64,000 bases of DNA. Origin: an uncultured Muribaculaceae bacterium. GTDB lineage: Bacteria > Bacteroidota > Bacteroidia > Bacteroidales > Muribaculaceae. Both the position numbers and the translations under genes were made by a program. The stretch covers positions 16,099-80,098 of the forward strand of contig CAJGDJ010000004.1 of the NCBI GenBank assembly GCA_904502025.1, given 5' to 3'. Position 1 is the stretch's first letter. Each line of letters begins with the position of its first letter. The notes beneath the pieces were generated by a model. The model ran no database searches and was not told the origin of the DNA. It saw nothing but the letters and a program-made list of their open reading frames with translations. Shown piece by piece: positions 16,009 through 24,948 of this stretch.

Positions 16009-17658
16009 ATGGCAGAGAATAAACAATTATTGAGTGATAAAGCTTGGATAAGATGGTCAGCTTTATTATTGCTTGCGTTGGCGATGTTTTTTAGTTATGT
16101 TTTTATGGACATATTATCGCCAATTAAAGACTTAATGCAGTCAACAAGAGGCTGGGATTCAACTGCATTTGGAACAATGCAAGGTTCGGAAACATTCTTG
16201 AATGTATTTGTGTTCTTTTTGATATTTGCGGGTATTATTCTCGACAAAATGGGTGTAAGGTTTACTGCCTTATTGTCGGGTGTTGTGATGTTAATTGGTG
16301 CAGTAATTAATTGGTATGCTGTAACTAATGCATTTATTGGAAGTGGTCTTGAAGAATGGTTTAATAATAATCTCAATTACATTCCGGTATTTGATGAATT
16401 GGGAATATCTCCATTTTATAAAGGAATGCCTGCTTCGGCTAAATTTGCGGCTATTGGCTTCATGATTTTTGGTTGTGGTGTAGAAATGGCTGGTATAACG
16501 GTAAGCCGAGGTATTGTTAAATGGTTTAAGGGACGTGAAATGGCTCTTGCAATGGGCTCTGAAATGGCTCTTGCTCGATTGGGAGTGGCTACATGTATGA
16601 TCTTTTCTCCATTCTTTGCTCGTTTAGGTGGTAATATTGATGTGTCACGTTCTGTAGCATTTGGAGTGGTGCTTTTGATGATTGCATTAATTATGTTCAT
16701 AGTATATTTCTTTATGGATAAGAAATTAGATGCACAAACCGGAGAGGCTGAGGAAAAAGAACCATTTCATGTTAGTGATATTGGTGCTATATTGCGTAGT
16801 AGTGGCTTCTGGTTAGTTGCAATGCTATGTGTATTATATTACTCGGCTATTTTCCCATTCCAAAAATATGCTGTAAATATGTTGCAATGTAATTTGTCGT
16901 TTACCGGTGTTGAAAGTGGTTCATTTTGGGCATCAGAACAAGTAACAATTGTGCAATATTTTATAATGTTAATTGTTGCTGCCGGAGCATTTATCAGTAA
17001 TTTTGCAAAAAATAAATCGTTGAAATACTCAATGTTGGGAATTGCAATAATTGCTTTAATAGTCTTCTGTTATATGGGTTATATGCGTCAAAGTGCTGAG
17101 ACTGTATTTGCTGTTTTCCCATTGTTGGCGGTAGGTATTACTCCAATTTTAGGAAATTATGTTGATCACAAAGGTAAAGCTGCGACGATGTTGATATTGG
17201 GATCAATATTGTTGATAGCATGCCATTTGACATTCGCTTTTGTATTGCCAATGTTTAAAGGTAGTTCTATTAGTGGATTTATTGTTGCATATATTACGAT
17301 TTTGGTGTTAGGTGCAAGCTTTTCATTGGTGCCTGCCTCATTGTGGCCAAGTGTTCCCAAATTGGTAGATCAAAAAATTATAGGTAGTGCATACGCTCTA
17401 ATATTTTGGATACAAAATATTGGATTATGGTTGTTCCCTTTGTTGATAGGTAAGGTTCTTGATAAAACTAATCCAGCGATAACAGAGGGATTGGCTAATG
17501 GAACAATCTCGTTAGAGCAAGCTGCTACAATGTATGACTATACAGCTCCTCTTATAATGTTAGCATCACTTGGTGTTGCAGCATTGATTATTGGTGTTAT
17601 ATTAAAGCGAGTTGACAAAGTGAAAAAACTTGGTCTTGAAGAGCCTAATATTAAATAA
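16009..17658 (+). CDS. Major facilitator superfamily transporter
   Basis: The 549-residue protein has 12 or more predicted membrane segments, beginning ALLLLALAMFFSYVFMDIL. A cytoplasmic loop after the sixth helix is charged (MDKKLDAQTGEAEEKEPF). It includes the MFS-type GIILDKMGVRFTALLSG after helix 2. It is longer than the usual 400-450 residues, with extracytoplasmic insertions (for example around NNNLNYIPVFDELGI). The substrate is unknown; the long loops recall nitrate/oxalate-type MFS branches but this is weak. Monocistronic, closed by a strong terminator. Confidence 0.85.
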   Translation: MAENKQLLSDKAWIRWSALLLLALAMFFSYVFMDILSPIKDLMQSTRGWDSTAFGTMQGSETFLNVFVFFLIFAGIILDKMGVRFTALLSGVVMLIGAVINWYAVTNAFIGSGLEEWFNNNLNYIPVFDELGISPFYKGMPASAKFAAIGFMIFGCGVEMAGITVSRGIVKWFKGREMALAMGSEMALARLGVATCMIFSPFFARLGGNIDVSRSVAFGVVLLMIALIMFIVYFFMDKKLDAQTGEAEEKEPFHVSDIGAILRSSGFWLVAMLCVLYYSAIFPFQKYAVNMLQCNLSFTGVESGSFWASEQVTIVQYFIMLIVAAGAFISNFAKNKSLKYSMLGIAIIALIVFCYMGYMRQSAETVFAVFPLLAVGITPILGNYVDHKGKAATMLILGSILLIACHLTFAFVLPMFKGSSISGFIVAYITILVLGASFSLVPASLWPSVPKLVDQKIIGSAYALIFWIQNIGLWLFPLLIGKVLDKTNPAITEGLANGTISLEQAATMYDYTAPLIMLASLGVAALIIGVILKRVDKVKKLGLEEPNIK

Positions 17659-17682
17659 TTAAATAGTTTTTATTCGGTAAAG

Positions 17683-17718
17683 AAAATGGCAATTACAAAA
17701 GGAGTAATTGCCATTTTT
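17683..17718 (+). terminator. Intrinsic terminator after the MFS gene
   Basis: AAAATGGCAATTAC (17683-17696) pairs perfectly with GTAATTGCCATTTT (17704-17717), followed by more T. The A-rich flank also makes it usable for the opposing MerR-type gene. Confidence 0.85.
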
Positions 17719-17760
17719 TATATAAAGGTCTGAAACTGTAATTTTATAAGGAGTTGTAAG

Positions 17761-18099
17761 TTATCTTAACGAATGAAGGGCATCAAGCATTGCTTTCAGC
17801 TCAGAACGTACTTTTTTTAATCGCTCAATAGTTTTATGTCGTTGAGATACGTTTGAATGATTGTGTTTAATTTGTTCTTGTGCAGCATCAAGTTTTAATC
17901 CTTTTTCTTTTACGAGATAGTACACCATTTTTATTGTTTCAATATCTGATGGAGTGTATAATCGTGTGCCATGACTATTGCGTTTTGGCTTGATGATAGT
18001 GAATTGATTTTCCCAAAAACGCAAAGTTGATGCCGGGATATTAAGAATTTCGGCAACTTCTTTTATTTTGTAATATTTTTTATTGAAATCGTTGTTCAT
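17761..18099 (-). CDS. MerR family transcriptional regulator
   Basis: This 112-residue protein begins with the MerR winged helix: YYKIKEVAEILNIPASTLRF, then a wing and TRLYTPSDIETIKMVYYLVKEKG. The remaining residues form a short basic helix (RHKTIERLKKVRSELK), without cysteines or a recognisable effector domain. It belongs to the short MerR group common in Bacteroidota. It is divergent from the first S8 protease gene, which it might regulate, but no operator dyad was identified. Binding target unknown. Confidence 0.88.
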   Translation of the reverse strand: MNNDFNKKYYKIKEVAEILNIPASTLRFWENQFTIIKPKRNSHGTRLYTPSDIETIKMVYYLVKEKGLKLDAAQEQIKHNHSNVSQRHKTIERLKKVRSELKAMLDALHSLR

Positions 18100-18272
18100 T
18101 TATGTGATGCGATTTAATTTGGTGCAAATTTCGTGATTATTTGGGTATTTTCAAATATATAAATGAAAATTATTGATTAAACGGTTAGCAATTGTATTTC
18201 TATAAAACTGATTTGATGTTTAATAATAATTAATTATTATGTATAATGTAATATATTTCAATAAATAATGAT

Positions 18273-18280
18273 TATCTTTG
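18273..18280 (+). promoter_or_regulatory. -7 promoter box of the first S8 protease gene
   Basis: TATCTTTG ends 31 bases before the ATG at 18312, giving an AT-rich leader of about 25 bases. Confidence 0.55.
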
Positions 18281-18311
18281 CAAAATGGCAAAAAAATAAA
18301 TTAATATATAT

Positions 18312-20576
18312 ATGAGAAAAATTTACTTAAGCTTTATTTTAGCAAGTGCAACATTGTTTTCGTTTGCACAAAGCAAAATTGATTTAATCGGTCAGGGATT
18401 GCTTAAACAACAGTCATTTATTGAAAAATTAGGAGAAGATGCTCTTTTAAAAACAGATAAGTTAGATGCATCTTCAATTCAACCATTTGACACCAATACA
18501 GAACGTATTGTTGTGCTCGTTGATTTGGAAAAAGATGCCGACATTGCAGAATTAGAAGCAACAGGAGCAGTTGTAAGATCACAAATGGATAATCTTGCTC
18601 TCGTTGAGGTTGATTATGATAAAGTAGTTGAGTTTTCTAATCTAAAAGCAATTAAAACACTTTCAATCCCTCGCAAAGCAAGCGTTAAAATGGATCAGGC
18701 TCGTTCAAAAACGGGAGTGAATACAGTTCATCGTCCATTGGGCCAATTGCCACAAGCATATAAAGGTGCTGGTGTAGTAACAGGTCTTGTTGATGCAGGT
18801 ATTACAATAAATCATCCTAACTTTAAGAATTCAGATGGAACATCACGTGTGAAAGAAGCATGGACTATTACCGGTAAAAATGGTAATGCAACAGCTTATG
18901 ATACAGAATATAAATTAAGCCAATTTACAACAGATCTTTCTATAATGTCGCATGGTACTCACGTTGCTGGTATCATGAGTGGAAGTTATAAAAACTTGGC
19001 TGATACTATAAACTACTATGGTGTAGCGAGTGAGTCTGATATCATCATGGTTGGTTTAGGAAATGATGCATACGATAATAATATTCTCATGGGTATTGAA
19101 AAGGTTATTGATTATGCAGAAAGAAATAATCAGCCATGCGTTGTAAACCTTTCGTTGGGTAGTGGATATGGTCCACATGATGGCACTGAATTGTTTAGCC
19201 AATATCTAAATAAGTTAGCCGAAAAAGCTGTAATATGTGTTGCTGCAGGAAATGAAGCAGCAGATGGTATTGCTATTACAAAAACATGTACTGAAGCAGA
19301 TAAGAATATCAATACTTTTATTATGCCTTTGGCAACAAATGGTCAAACCGGAACACTTGAAGTTTGGAGTAATACGAATCAAACATTTAGTGCAACACTT
19401 GTGCTTTATGATCTTACAACAAAGGAAATTGTTTATAAATTGCCAACAATTTCAGAAAGCACAAATGGCGAATATTCTTATATTGCAACAGAAAAATATG
19501 CAGAAGCCGGAGTTATGACATCTCCCGTGTTTGATGCTGCATATTCAAATGGTTATATCGGATTTGGTTCAAAAGTAGACGAATATAATAATCGTTTCAC
19601 TGTGAATATGCAATATTATTTATTGTTAAACACCACAACTAATCCCAAAGGGAATATCGCATTGGGTTTAATGGTTGAAGGTAATGCCGGTCAACGTCTT
19701 GATGTGTATTGCACTTCAGGAGGATATAGTACCCTTGCATCAAATAACATTTCAGGCTGGACTGATGGTGGTGGTGATGGTTCTATCACAGATGCTTCAT
19801 GTGCAGAAGGGGTAATCTCAGTTGGTTCATATACAACTAGAGATTATGTTCCAGTGCGTATAAAAAATGCAGGATACAATTTTAAAAACTATGTAACGCT
19901 TGATGATATTTCAGATTTTTCAAGTTATGCAACTCTTGTTGATGGTCGAAAATTGCCACATTTAACAGCTCCTGGTTGTGTAGTTGTATCATCAATGAGT
20001 TCATATTATATGACATTGGCATTTCAACAAGGAGTATATGAATATGGAGAATTTATGCTTGTAGCAAAAACAATGTATGAAGGTAAACCATATTATTATG
20101 ACTACATGATGGGAACTTCTATGGCAACTCCATTCGCATCGGGTGTTGCAGCATTAATGCTGCAAGCAAATCCAGATTTAACATGCAAAGATGTTCGTGA
20201 AATATTGATGGAAACTGCTACAAAAGATAATTATGTAACAACATCATCTATTCCAGTTCAATGGGGTGCGGGTAAAATAAATGCATTAGAAGCTGTGAAA
20301 AAAGCAGTTGAATTGGATGGTGTTGAGGGTGTAAAACAAGATGCTGAACAAGTTGTTGTAGTAAATGCAATAGCAGCAAATCAATTTGAGGTAACTTATA
20401 TAGGTGCAACATCAGTAAACGCAACTCTTTACAGTGTTTCAGGTCAAGCAGTTGTAAGTGCATCTGCACAAGGAGATAATGTTGTTGTAGATGCTACAAA
20501 TGTTGCTTCAGGTGTATATGTGCTTGTAGTTGAGGCAGATGGCGATAAATATACAACAAAAATTGTAGTGAAATAA
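18312..20576 (+). CDS. Subtilisin-like S8 protease with T9SS-type C-terminal tail
   Basis: This 754-residue protein has a signal peptide (about 1-20, ending FSFAQ). The catalytic triad is D161 (VDAGI), H214 (HGTHVAG) and S603 (GTSMATP); VCVAAGNE supplies the oxyanion asparagine. Between the His and Ser blocks lies a ~300-residue insertion of beta-rich sequence. The last ~75 residues (NATLYSVSGQAV, ASGVYVLVVE, KIVVK end) match the Por/T9SS type A sorting domain, so the enzyme is expected to pass through SprA and be surface-attached or released. Its neighbour is a paralogous protease. Substrate unknown. Confidence 0.9.
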   Translation: MRKIYLSFILASATLFSFAQSKIDLIGQGLLKQQSFIEKLGEDALLKTDKLDASSIQPFDTNTERIVVLVDLEKDADIAELEATGAVVRSQMDNLALVEVDYDKVVEFSNLKAIKTLSIPRKASVKMDQARSKTGVNTVHRPLGQLPQAYKGAGVVTGLVDAGITINHPNFKNSDGTSRVKEAWTITGKNGNATAYDTEYKLSQFTTDLSIMSHGTHVAGIMSGSYKNLADTINYYGVASESDIIMVGLGNDAYDNNILMGIEKVIDYAERNNQPCVVNLSLGSGYGPHDGTELFSQYLNKLAEKAVICVAAGNEAADGIAITKTCTEADKNINTFIMPLATNGQTGTLEVWSNTNQTFSATLVLYDLTTKEIVYKLPTISESTNGEYSYIATEKYAEAGVMTSPVFDAAYSNGYIGFGSKVDEYNNRFTVNMQYYLLLNTTTNPKGNIALGLMVEGNAGQRLDVYCTSGGYSTLASNNISGWTDGGGDGSITDASCAEGVISVGSYTTRDYVPVRIKNAGYNFKNYVTLDDISDFSSYATLVDGRKLPHLTAPGCVVVSSMSSYYMTLAFQQGVYEYGEFMLVAKTMYEGKPYYYDYMMGTSMATPFASGVAALMLQANPDLTCKDVREILMETATKDNYVTTSSIPVQWGAGKINALEAVKKAVELDGVEGVKQDAEQVVVVNAIAANQFEVTYIGATSVNATLYSVSGQAVVSASAQGDNVVVDATNVASGVYVLVVEADGDKYTTKIVVK

Positions 20577-20602
20577 ATCTAAAAAACACAATCTCAAATA
20601 TT

Positions 20603-20639
20603 AAAAGCCATTATCGGGTTGTACGATAATGGCTTTTTT
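20603..20639 (+). terminator. Strong intrinsic terminator between the two S8 genes
   Basis: AAAAGCCATTATCG (20603-20616) pairs perfectly with CGATAATGGCTTTT (20624-20637) across a 7-base loop, followed by T. It separates the two protease genes transcriptionally. Confidence 0.9.
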
Positions 20640-20641
20640 CT

Positions 20642-20649
20642 TATTTTTG
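20642..20649 (+). promoter_or_regulatory. -7 promoter box of the second S8 protease gene
   Basis: TATTTTTG starts within a few bases of the preceding terminator's T-tract and 24 bases separate it from the ATG at 20674. The -33 region would fall inside the terminator stem. Confidence 0.5.
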
Positions 20650-20673
20650 TGTAAATATAGTTTGTAATATAAG

Positions 20674-22863
20674 ATGAGAAAATATTTGTGTTTAGTGTTA
20701 ATGCTATTATTGATTTTGCCTTTATGTGCATCTCCAATTTTAGACAATAAAAGTAGGGCTATCCTTGAGCAAATAAAGAAATACAATCAAAGTGATATAT
20801 TAAATTGTAATCGAATTAAGGTAGTTTCGGGAGAAAATACATCGTTAGATTCGATATATTATCCGGTTATAATGAAATTGTCTAATGATTCTGTAATAGA
20901 TGAATTACTATCGTTAGGTACGATTATATATCGACAGCGTGAGAATTTTGTACTCGCAAGTATCCCGTATAATATGCTTGACGAAGTATCTCGTTTACCA
21001 TTAGTAAATAGCATGAGTTTGTCGCAACCAATGTCAATAGCTCTTGATAAAGCAAAAATAATGACAAGCGTTGACAAAGTGCATGCTGGACTTGATTTGC
21101 CACAAGCATATAACGGAGAGGGTGTTGTGGTTGGAATCGCAGATATTGGCTTTGATCCATCTCATTTGGCGTTTAAAGATGGAAGATTAAAAAGATTGGT
21201 ATGTTATGAAGAATTGTTGGGTAAGCGATATGATATGACAAACGAATCTGAAATTTCAAATTGGACCACTGATGATAGTACAGAGTGGCATGCTTGTCAT
21301 GTAGCAGGAATCCTTGCAGGAAGTTTTGATGGGAATGTTTATTCGGGGATTGCAACAAAGTCAGATATGGTTATAACAACGAGTAATCTATATGATATGG
21401 CAATTCTTGCAGGAGTGGAAGATATAGTTGAATATGCGAGTAGTGTAGGAAAAAAAGTTGTGATAAACTTATCGTTAGGACATAATTTAGGACCTCATGA
21501 TGGTACAAGTTTATTTAATCAATATCTTGAGCTTATCGGAGAGGAGGCTATCGTGTGTTTATCATCAGGGAATGATGGAAATAAAAGAATGTATATATCA
21601 TTTGATGCTACCGATGAAAATAATGAGTTAAAGACCTTTGTCTATGATAATCCAGATGTTGCCGGTATAAAAATGAATGGAGCTATAGATTTGTGGAGTA
21701 AGGATTCTCGCGAGTTTTTAGTGGCGTTGACGATTTACGATCGAATCACAAAAGAATTTGTATATACATCGCCGTTTATGGGAGCAATTAATGTGGGAGC
21801 TTCATCGTGGGGCGTTGCGTCATCTTCTTTTGCAACAGAAAATGACATATCAATTCCGTTATTTGAATCAGAGTTGACTGGTTCTGTTAGAATATACTCT
21901 TCTACAAATAAGGATAATGGGCGATATAACACCTATGCAATTATTGATGTAGAGAATCATCAGCGAGATGAATCGGGACTATTGGGTAGATACTGCATAG
22001 GCTTTATTATGCGAGCCGATAATGGTGTTCATATTGATGCGTATGCAGATGGGAATGGGGTTATACTTCATTCATTGGGTGTGCCAGGCTTTACACAAGG
22101 CAATCCATCTCGTTCAATTTCAGATTTAGCATGTGGTAAAAATATTATTGCTGTAGGAGCAAGTAGCTCAAGAAATACAACTCCTCGAGTTGATGGGAGT
22201 GTTAAGGCATATAATTTTAATGAAAATGAAGTGGCGTATTTCTCAAGTTATGGAACACTTGATGATGGTAGCATATTACCACATATTTGTGCCCCGGGAA
22301 ATATGATTGTCGCTCCAATAAATAGCCATTATACAAAAAGCATGAGTTCTGAATTGTTAAACTCATTAGCAGTAAAAACTACAATTGATAATAAAGACTA
22401 TTATTGGATATCGGAGTGTGGTACGTCTATGGCATCTCCTCATGTTGCCGGAGTGATTGCTTGTTGGCTACAAGTCGATTCGTCGCTAACAGTACATGAA
22501 GTGATTGATATAGCACAATCAACAGCAGATACAAATTATGCAGATTTCCCTAATCCTAAATGGGGAGCAGGAAACATTAATGCGTATGCAGGATTAAAAG
22601 AGGTGTTAAATCGAGCAGGAGTTGGGAATGTGTTGGTTGAAGATTTTTATAATTTGATTTTGCGAACAGTTGATTATCGTCAATTTGAGATTGAAATACC
22701 CAATTCACATCTGAAAGAAACGAATGTATATTCAATGTCGGGTCAGCTTGTCCATTCCTCGAATTCAAGGACTTTAGATTTATCGTCACTAACATCAGGG
22801 GTATATATTGTTAAAGTTACGCACACAAAAGGGGTGAGTATAGAACGTATTTTAATAAAATAA
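20674..22863 (+). CDS. Subtilisin-like S8 protease paralogue with T9SS-type tail
   Basis: The 729-residue protein parallels its upstream neighbour: signal peptide (about 1-19), LPQAY before the Asp block, GPHDGT in the middle, and a Por-type tail (TNVYSMSGQLVHSS, LTSGVYIVKVTH). The inferred triad is D157 (ADIGF), H206 and S585 (GTSMASPHVAG), with N300 in SSGND as oxyanion residue. The His block reads HACHVAG where HGTHVAG is usual. Likely an exported surface protease from an old tandem duplication, expressed from its own promoter. Substrate unknown. Confidence 0.88.
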   Translation: MRKYLCLVLMLLLILPLCASPILDNKSRAILEQIKKYNQSDILNCNRIKVVSGENTSLDSIYYPVIMKLSNDSVIDELLSLGTIIYRQRENFVLASIPYNMLDEVSRLPLVNSMSLSQPMSIALDKAKIMTSVDKVHAGLDLPQAYNGEGVVVGIADIGFDPSHLAFKDGRLKRLVCYEELLGKRYDMTNESEISNWTTDDSTEWHACHVAGILAGSFDGNVYSGIATKSDMVITTSNLYDMAILAGVEDIVEYASSVGKKVVINLSLGHNLGPHDGTSLFNQYLELIGEEAIVCLSSGNDGNKRMYISFDATDENNELKTFVYDNPDVAGIKMNGAIDLWSKDSREFLVALTIYDRITKEFVYTSPFMGAINVGASSWGVASSSFATENDISIPLFESELTGSVRIYSSTNKDNGRYNTYAIIDVENHQRDESGLLGRYCIGFIMRADNGVHIDAYADGNGVILHSLGVPGFTQGNPSRSISDLACGKNIIAVGASSSRNTTPRVDGSVKAYNFNENEVAYFSSYGTLDDGSILPHICAPGNMIVAPINSHYTKSMSSELLNSLAVKTTIDNKDYYWISECGTSMASPHVAGVIACWLQVDSSLTVHEVIDIAQSTADTNYADFPNPKWGAGNINAYAGLKEVLNRAGVGNVLVEDFYNLILRTVDYRQFEIEIPNSHLKETNVYSMSGQLVHSSNSRTLDLSSLTSGVYIVKVTHTKGVSIERILIK

Positions 22864-22897
22864 AGGATAACAAAGCAAAAATGTAAAAAAAATGTGT

Positions 22898-22905
22898 TAC
22901 TTTTG
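22898..22905 (+). promoter_or_regulatory. -7 promoter box of cdsA
   Basis: TACTTTTG lies 25 bases before the cdsA ATG. It likely drives cdsA, purM and the mltF-like gene. Confidence 0.55.
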
Positions 22906-22930
22906 TTAAGTAAAACACAATAGATAGAAA

Positions 22931-23749
22931 ATGAACTTAAAGAATATAATAATTCGAAGCCTATCGGGGGCTATATATGTTGCACTGATAGTTTTAGGTG
23001 TAATTACAACAAATTGGGCATTTATTATATTTGCCACATTATTAACTTTTTTAGGAATAAGAGAGTTCCTTAAGATGACAAAAGCCGATGGCTCGAATCT
23101 AAATCTGTGGGTTGATATTATTGGCTCAACATCATTAGTAGCATTTGGTGGATATACATATCTAATTCAAGGGCTATCAATTCTTAATGTAGCAATAGTA
23201 TTGTTAGCTTATTTTTTGTTGCGATTGATAATTCAATTATATAATAAAAAAGAATCGCCAATAAGCAGTTTGGCTTATTCAATTTTTGCATTTTTATATA
23301 TCGTAGTGCCAATGTTGTCTATGGGTGCTATATACACACAGTCTCAATCATTATTATTGTTAATATTTGTAATGATATGGTTGAATGATACAGGAGCTTT
23401 TTTAGTAGGGTGTACAATTGGCAAGCATCGTTTATTTGAACGAATATCGCCTAAAAAATCATGGGAAGGTTTTTGGGGAGGCATGGCATTTTCAGTTTTG
23501 TCAGGAATCGCTTACTATTATTTTATTGAACAAGTTAACGACTTGCCATTTTATATAGTGATGGGGGTGGTTGTATCGATATTTGCAACATTTGGAGACC
23601 TTGTGGAATCGATGTTTAAGCGTAGTGTTGGCGTCAAGGATTCGGGGAATTTAATACCAGGACATGGTGGAATCCTTGATCGTGTTGACTCGTTGCTATT
23701 CGTACTTCCCTCAACTGCATTACTTCTATACATTTATTCAGCAATATAA
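22931..23749 (+). CDS. cdsA: Phosphatidate cytidylyltransferase
   Basis: CdsA makes CDP-diacylglycerol from phosphatidic acid and CTP at the inner membrane, the branch point of phospholipid synthesis. About eight hydrophobic segments precede the exact family signature at 227-251, from SMFKRSVGVKDSGN through PGHGGILDR. WLNDTGAFLVG and SPKKSWEGFWGG are also conserved. Length 272 is normal. purM follows after 15 bases, suggesting an operon. Confidence 0.97.
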   Translation: MNLKNIIIRSLSGAIYVALIVLGVITTNWAFIIFATLLTFLGIREFLKMTKADGSNLNLWVDIIGSTSLVAFGGYTYLIQGLSILNVAIVLLAYFLLRLIIQLYNKKESPISSLAYSIFAFLYIVVPMLSMGAIYTQSQSLLLLIFVMIWLNDTGAFLVGCTIGKHRLFERISPKKSWEGFWGGMAFSVLSGIAYYYFIEQVNDLPFYIVMGVVVSIFATFGDLVESMFKRSVGVKDSGNLIPGHGGILDRVDSLLFVLPSTALLLYIYSAI

Positions 23750-23764
23750 AAAACAATATAAATT

Positions 23765-24931
23765 ATGAGCGATCAACGTTATAATATGCGAGGCGTTTCT
23801 GCCTCAAAAGAAGATGTTCACAATGCAATTAAAAATGTGGACAAAGGATTATATCCTAAAGCGTTTTGTAAAATTATACCCGACATTCTTGGTGGGAATG
23901 AAGAGTATTGCAACATTATGCATGCCGATGGTGCAGGCACAAAATCATCGTTGGCGTATGCCTATTGGAAAGAAACAGGAGATTTGAGTGTGTGGAAAGG
24001 CATTGCTCAAGATGCGTTGATTATGAATATTGATGACCTTCTTTGTGTGGGGGCAACTGATAATATCCTTGTTTCGTCAACAATTGGTCGCAATAAGCAC
24101 CTAATCCCGGGAGAAGTTATTGCTGCAATTATCAATGGCACAGAAGAACTTCTTGCTGAATTACGAGAAATGGGAGTGAGTGTTTATTCAACGGGAGGAG
24201 AAACAGCAGATGTTGGCGACCTTGTTCGCACAATTATTGTTGATAGTACCGTGACTTGTCGAATGAAACGTAGCGATGTTATTAACAACGCAAATATTAA
24301 AGGTGGTGATGTAATTGTAGGTTTAGCATCATACGGGCAAGCATCATACGAAAAAGAATATAACGGAGGTATGGGTAGCAATGGTTTGACCTCGGCTCGT
24401 CATGATGTGTTTAATAAATCAATTGCCGAAAAATATCCGGAAACATTTGATGCCGCGGTGCCTCAAGAATTGGTATATTCCGGCTCGGTTGGTTTGACTG
24501 ATGAAGTTGAGGGGGCCCCAATTAATGCGGGTAAACTTGTACTATCTCCAACTCGTACATACGCTCCTGTCATTAAAGCACTTCTTGATGAAATGCGAGA
24601 TAAAGTGCATGGTATGGTTCACTGCTCGGGAGGTGCTCAAACAAAAGTTATGCACTTCGTTGAAAATAAACATGTGATTAAAGATAACCTTTTCCCTGTT
24701 CCGCCATTATTTGATCTTATTAGTCGTGAATCGGGAACTGATTGGGCTGAGATGTACAAAGTGTTTAACATGGGACATCGTATGGAAATATATTTAGCTC
24801 CCGAAGATGCTCAACGAGTAATTGAAATTTCAGAGTCGTGGGGTATTCCTGCACGTATCATTGGTCGTGTTGAAGATGCTGAGACAAATCATCTAACAAT
24901 TATTTCAGAAAAAGGGGAATTTGAATATTAA
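23765..24931 (+). CDS. purM: Phosphoribosylformylglycinamidine cyclo-ligase (AIR synthase)
   Basis: PurM uses ATP to close FGAM to aminoimidazole ribonucleotide, step five of purine synthesis. The 388-residue protein shows MHADGAGTKSSLAY (nucleotide/substrate loop), IDDLLCVGATDNILV (acidic metal residues), STGGETADVGDLVR, GMGSNGLTSARHDVF and a C-terminal MGHRME. It is longer than the ~345-residue enterobacterial form, with an altered middle insert, as expected for the Bacteroidota type. Neighbours are cdsA and a lytic transglycosylase gene rather than other pur genes. Confidence 0.92.
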   Translation: MSDQRYNMRGVSASKEDVHNAIKNVDKGLYPKAFCKIIPDILGGNEEYCNIMHADGAGTKSSLAYAYWKETGDLSVWKGIAQDALIMNIDDLLCVGATDNILVSSTIGRNKHLIPGEVIAAIINGTEELLAELREMGVSVYSTGGETADVGDLVRTIIVDSTVTCRMKRSDVINNANIKGGDVIVGLASYGQASYEKEYNGGMGSNGLTSARHDVFNKSIAEKYPETFDAAVPQELVYSGSVGLTDEVEGAPINAGKLVLSPTRTYAPVIKALLDEMRDKVHGMVHCSGGAQTKVMHFVENKHVIKDNLFPVPPLFDLISRESGTDWAEMYKVFNMGHRMEIYLAPEDAQRVIEISESWGIPARIIGRVEDAETNHLTIISEKGEFEY

Positions 24932-24948
24932 TTTATTGGGATAGAGCG

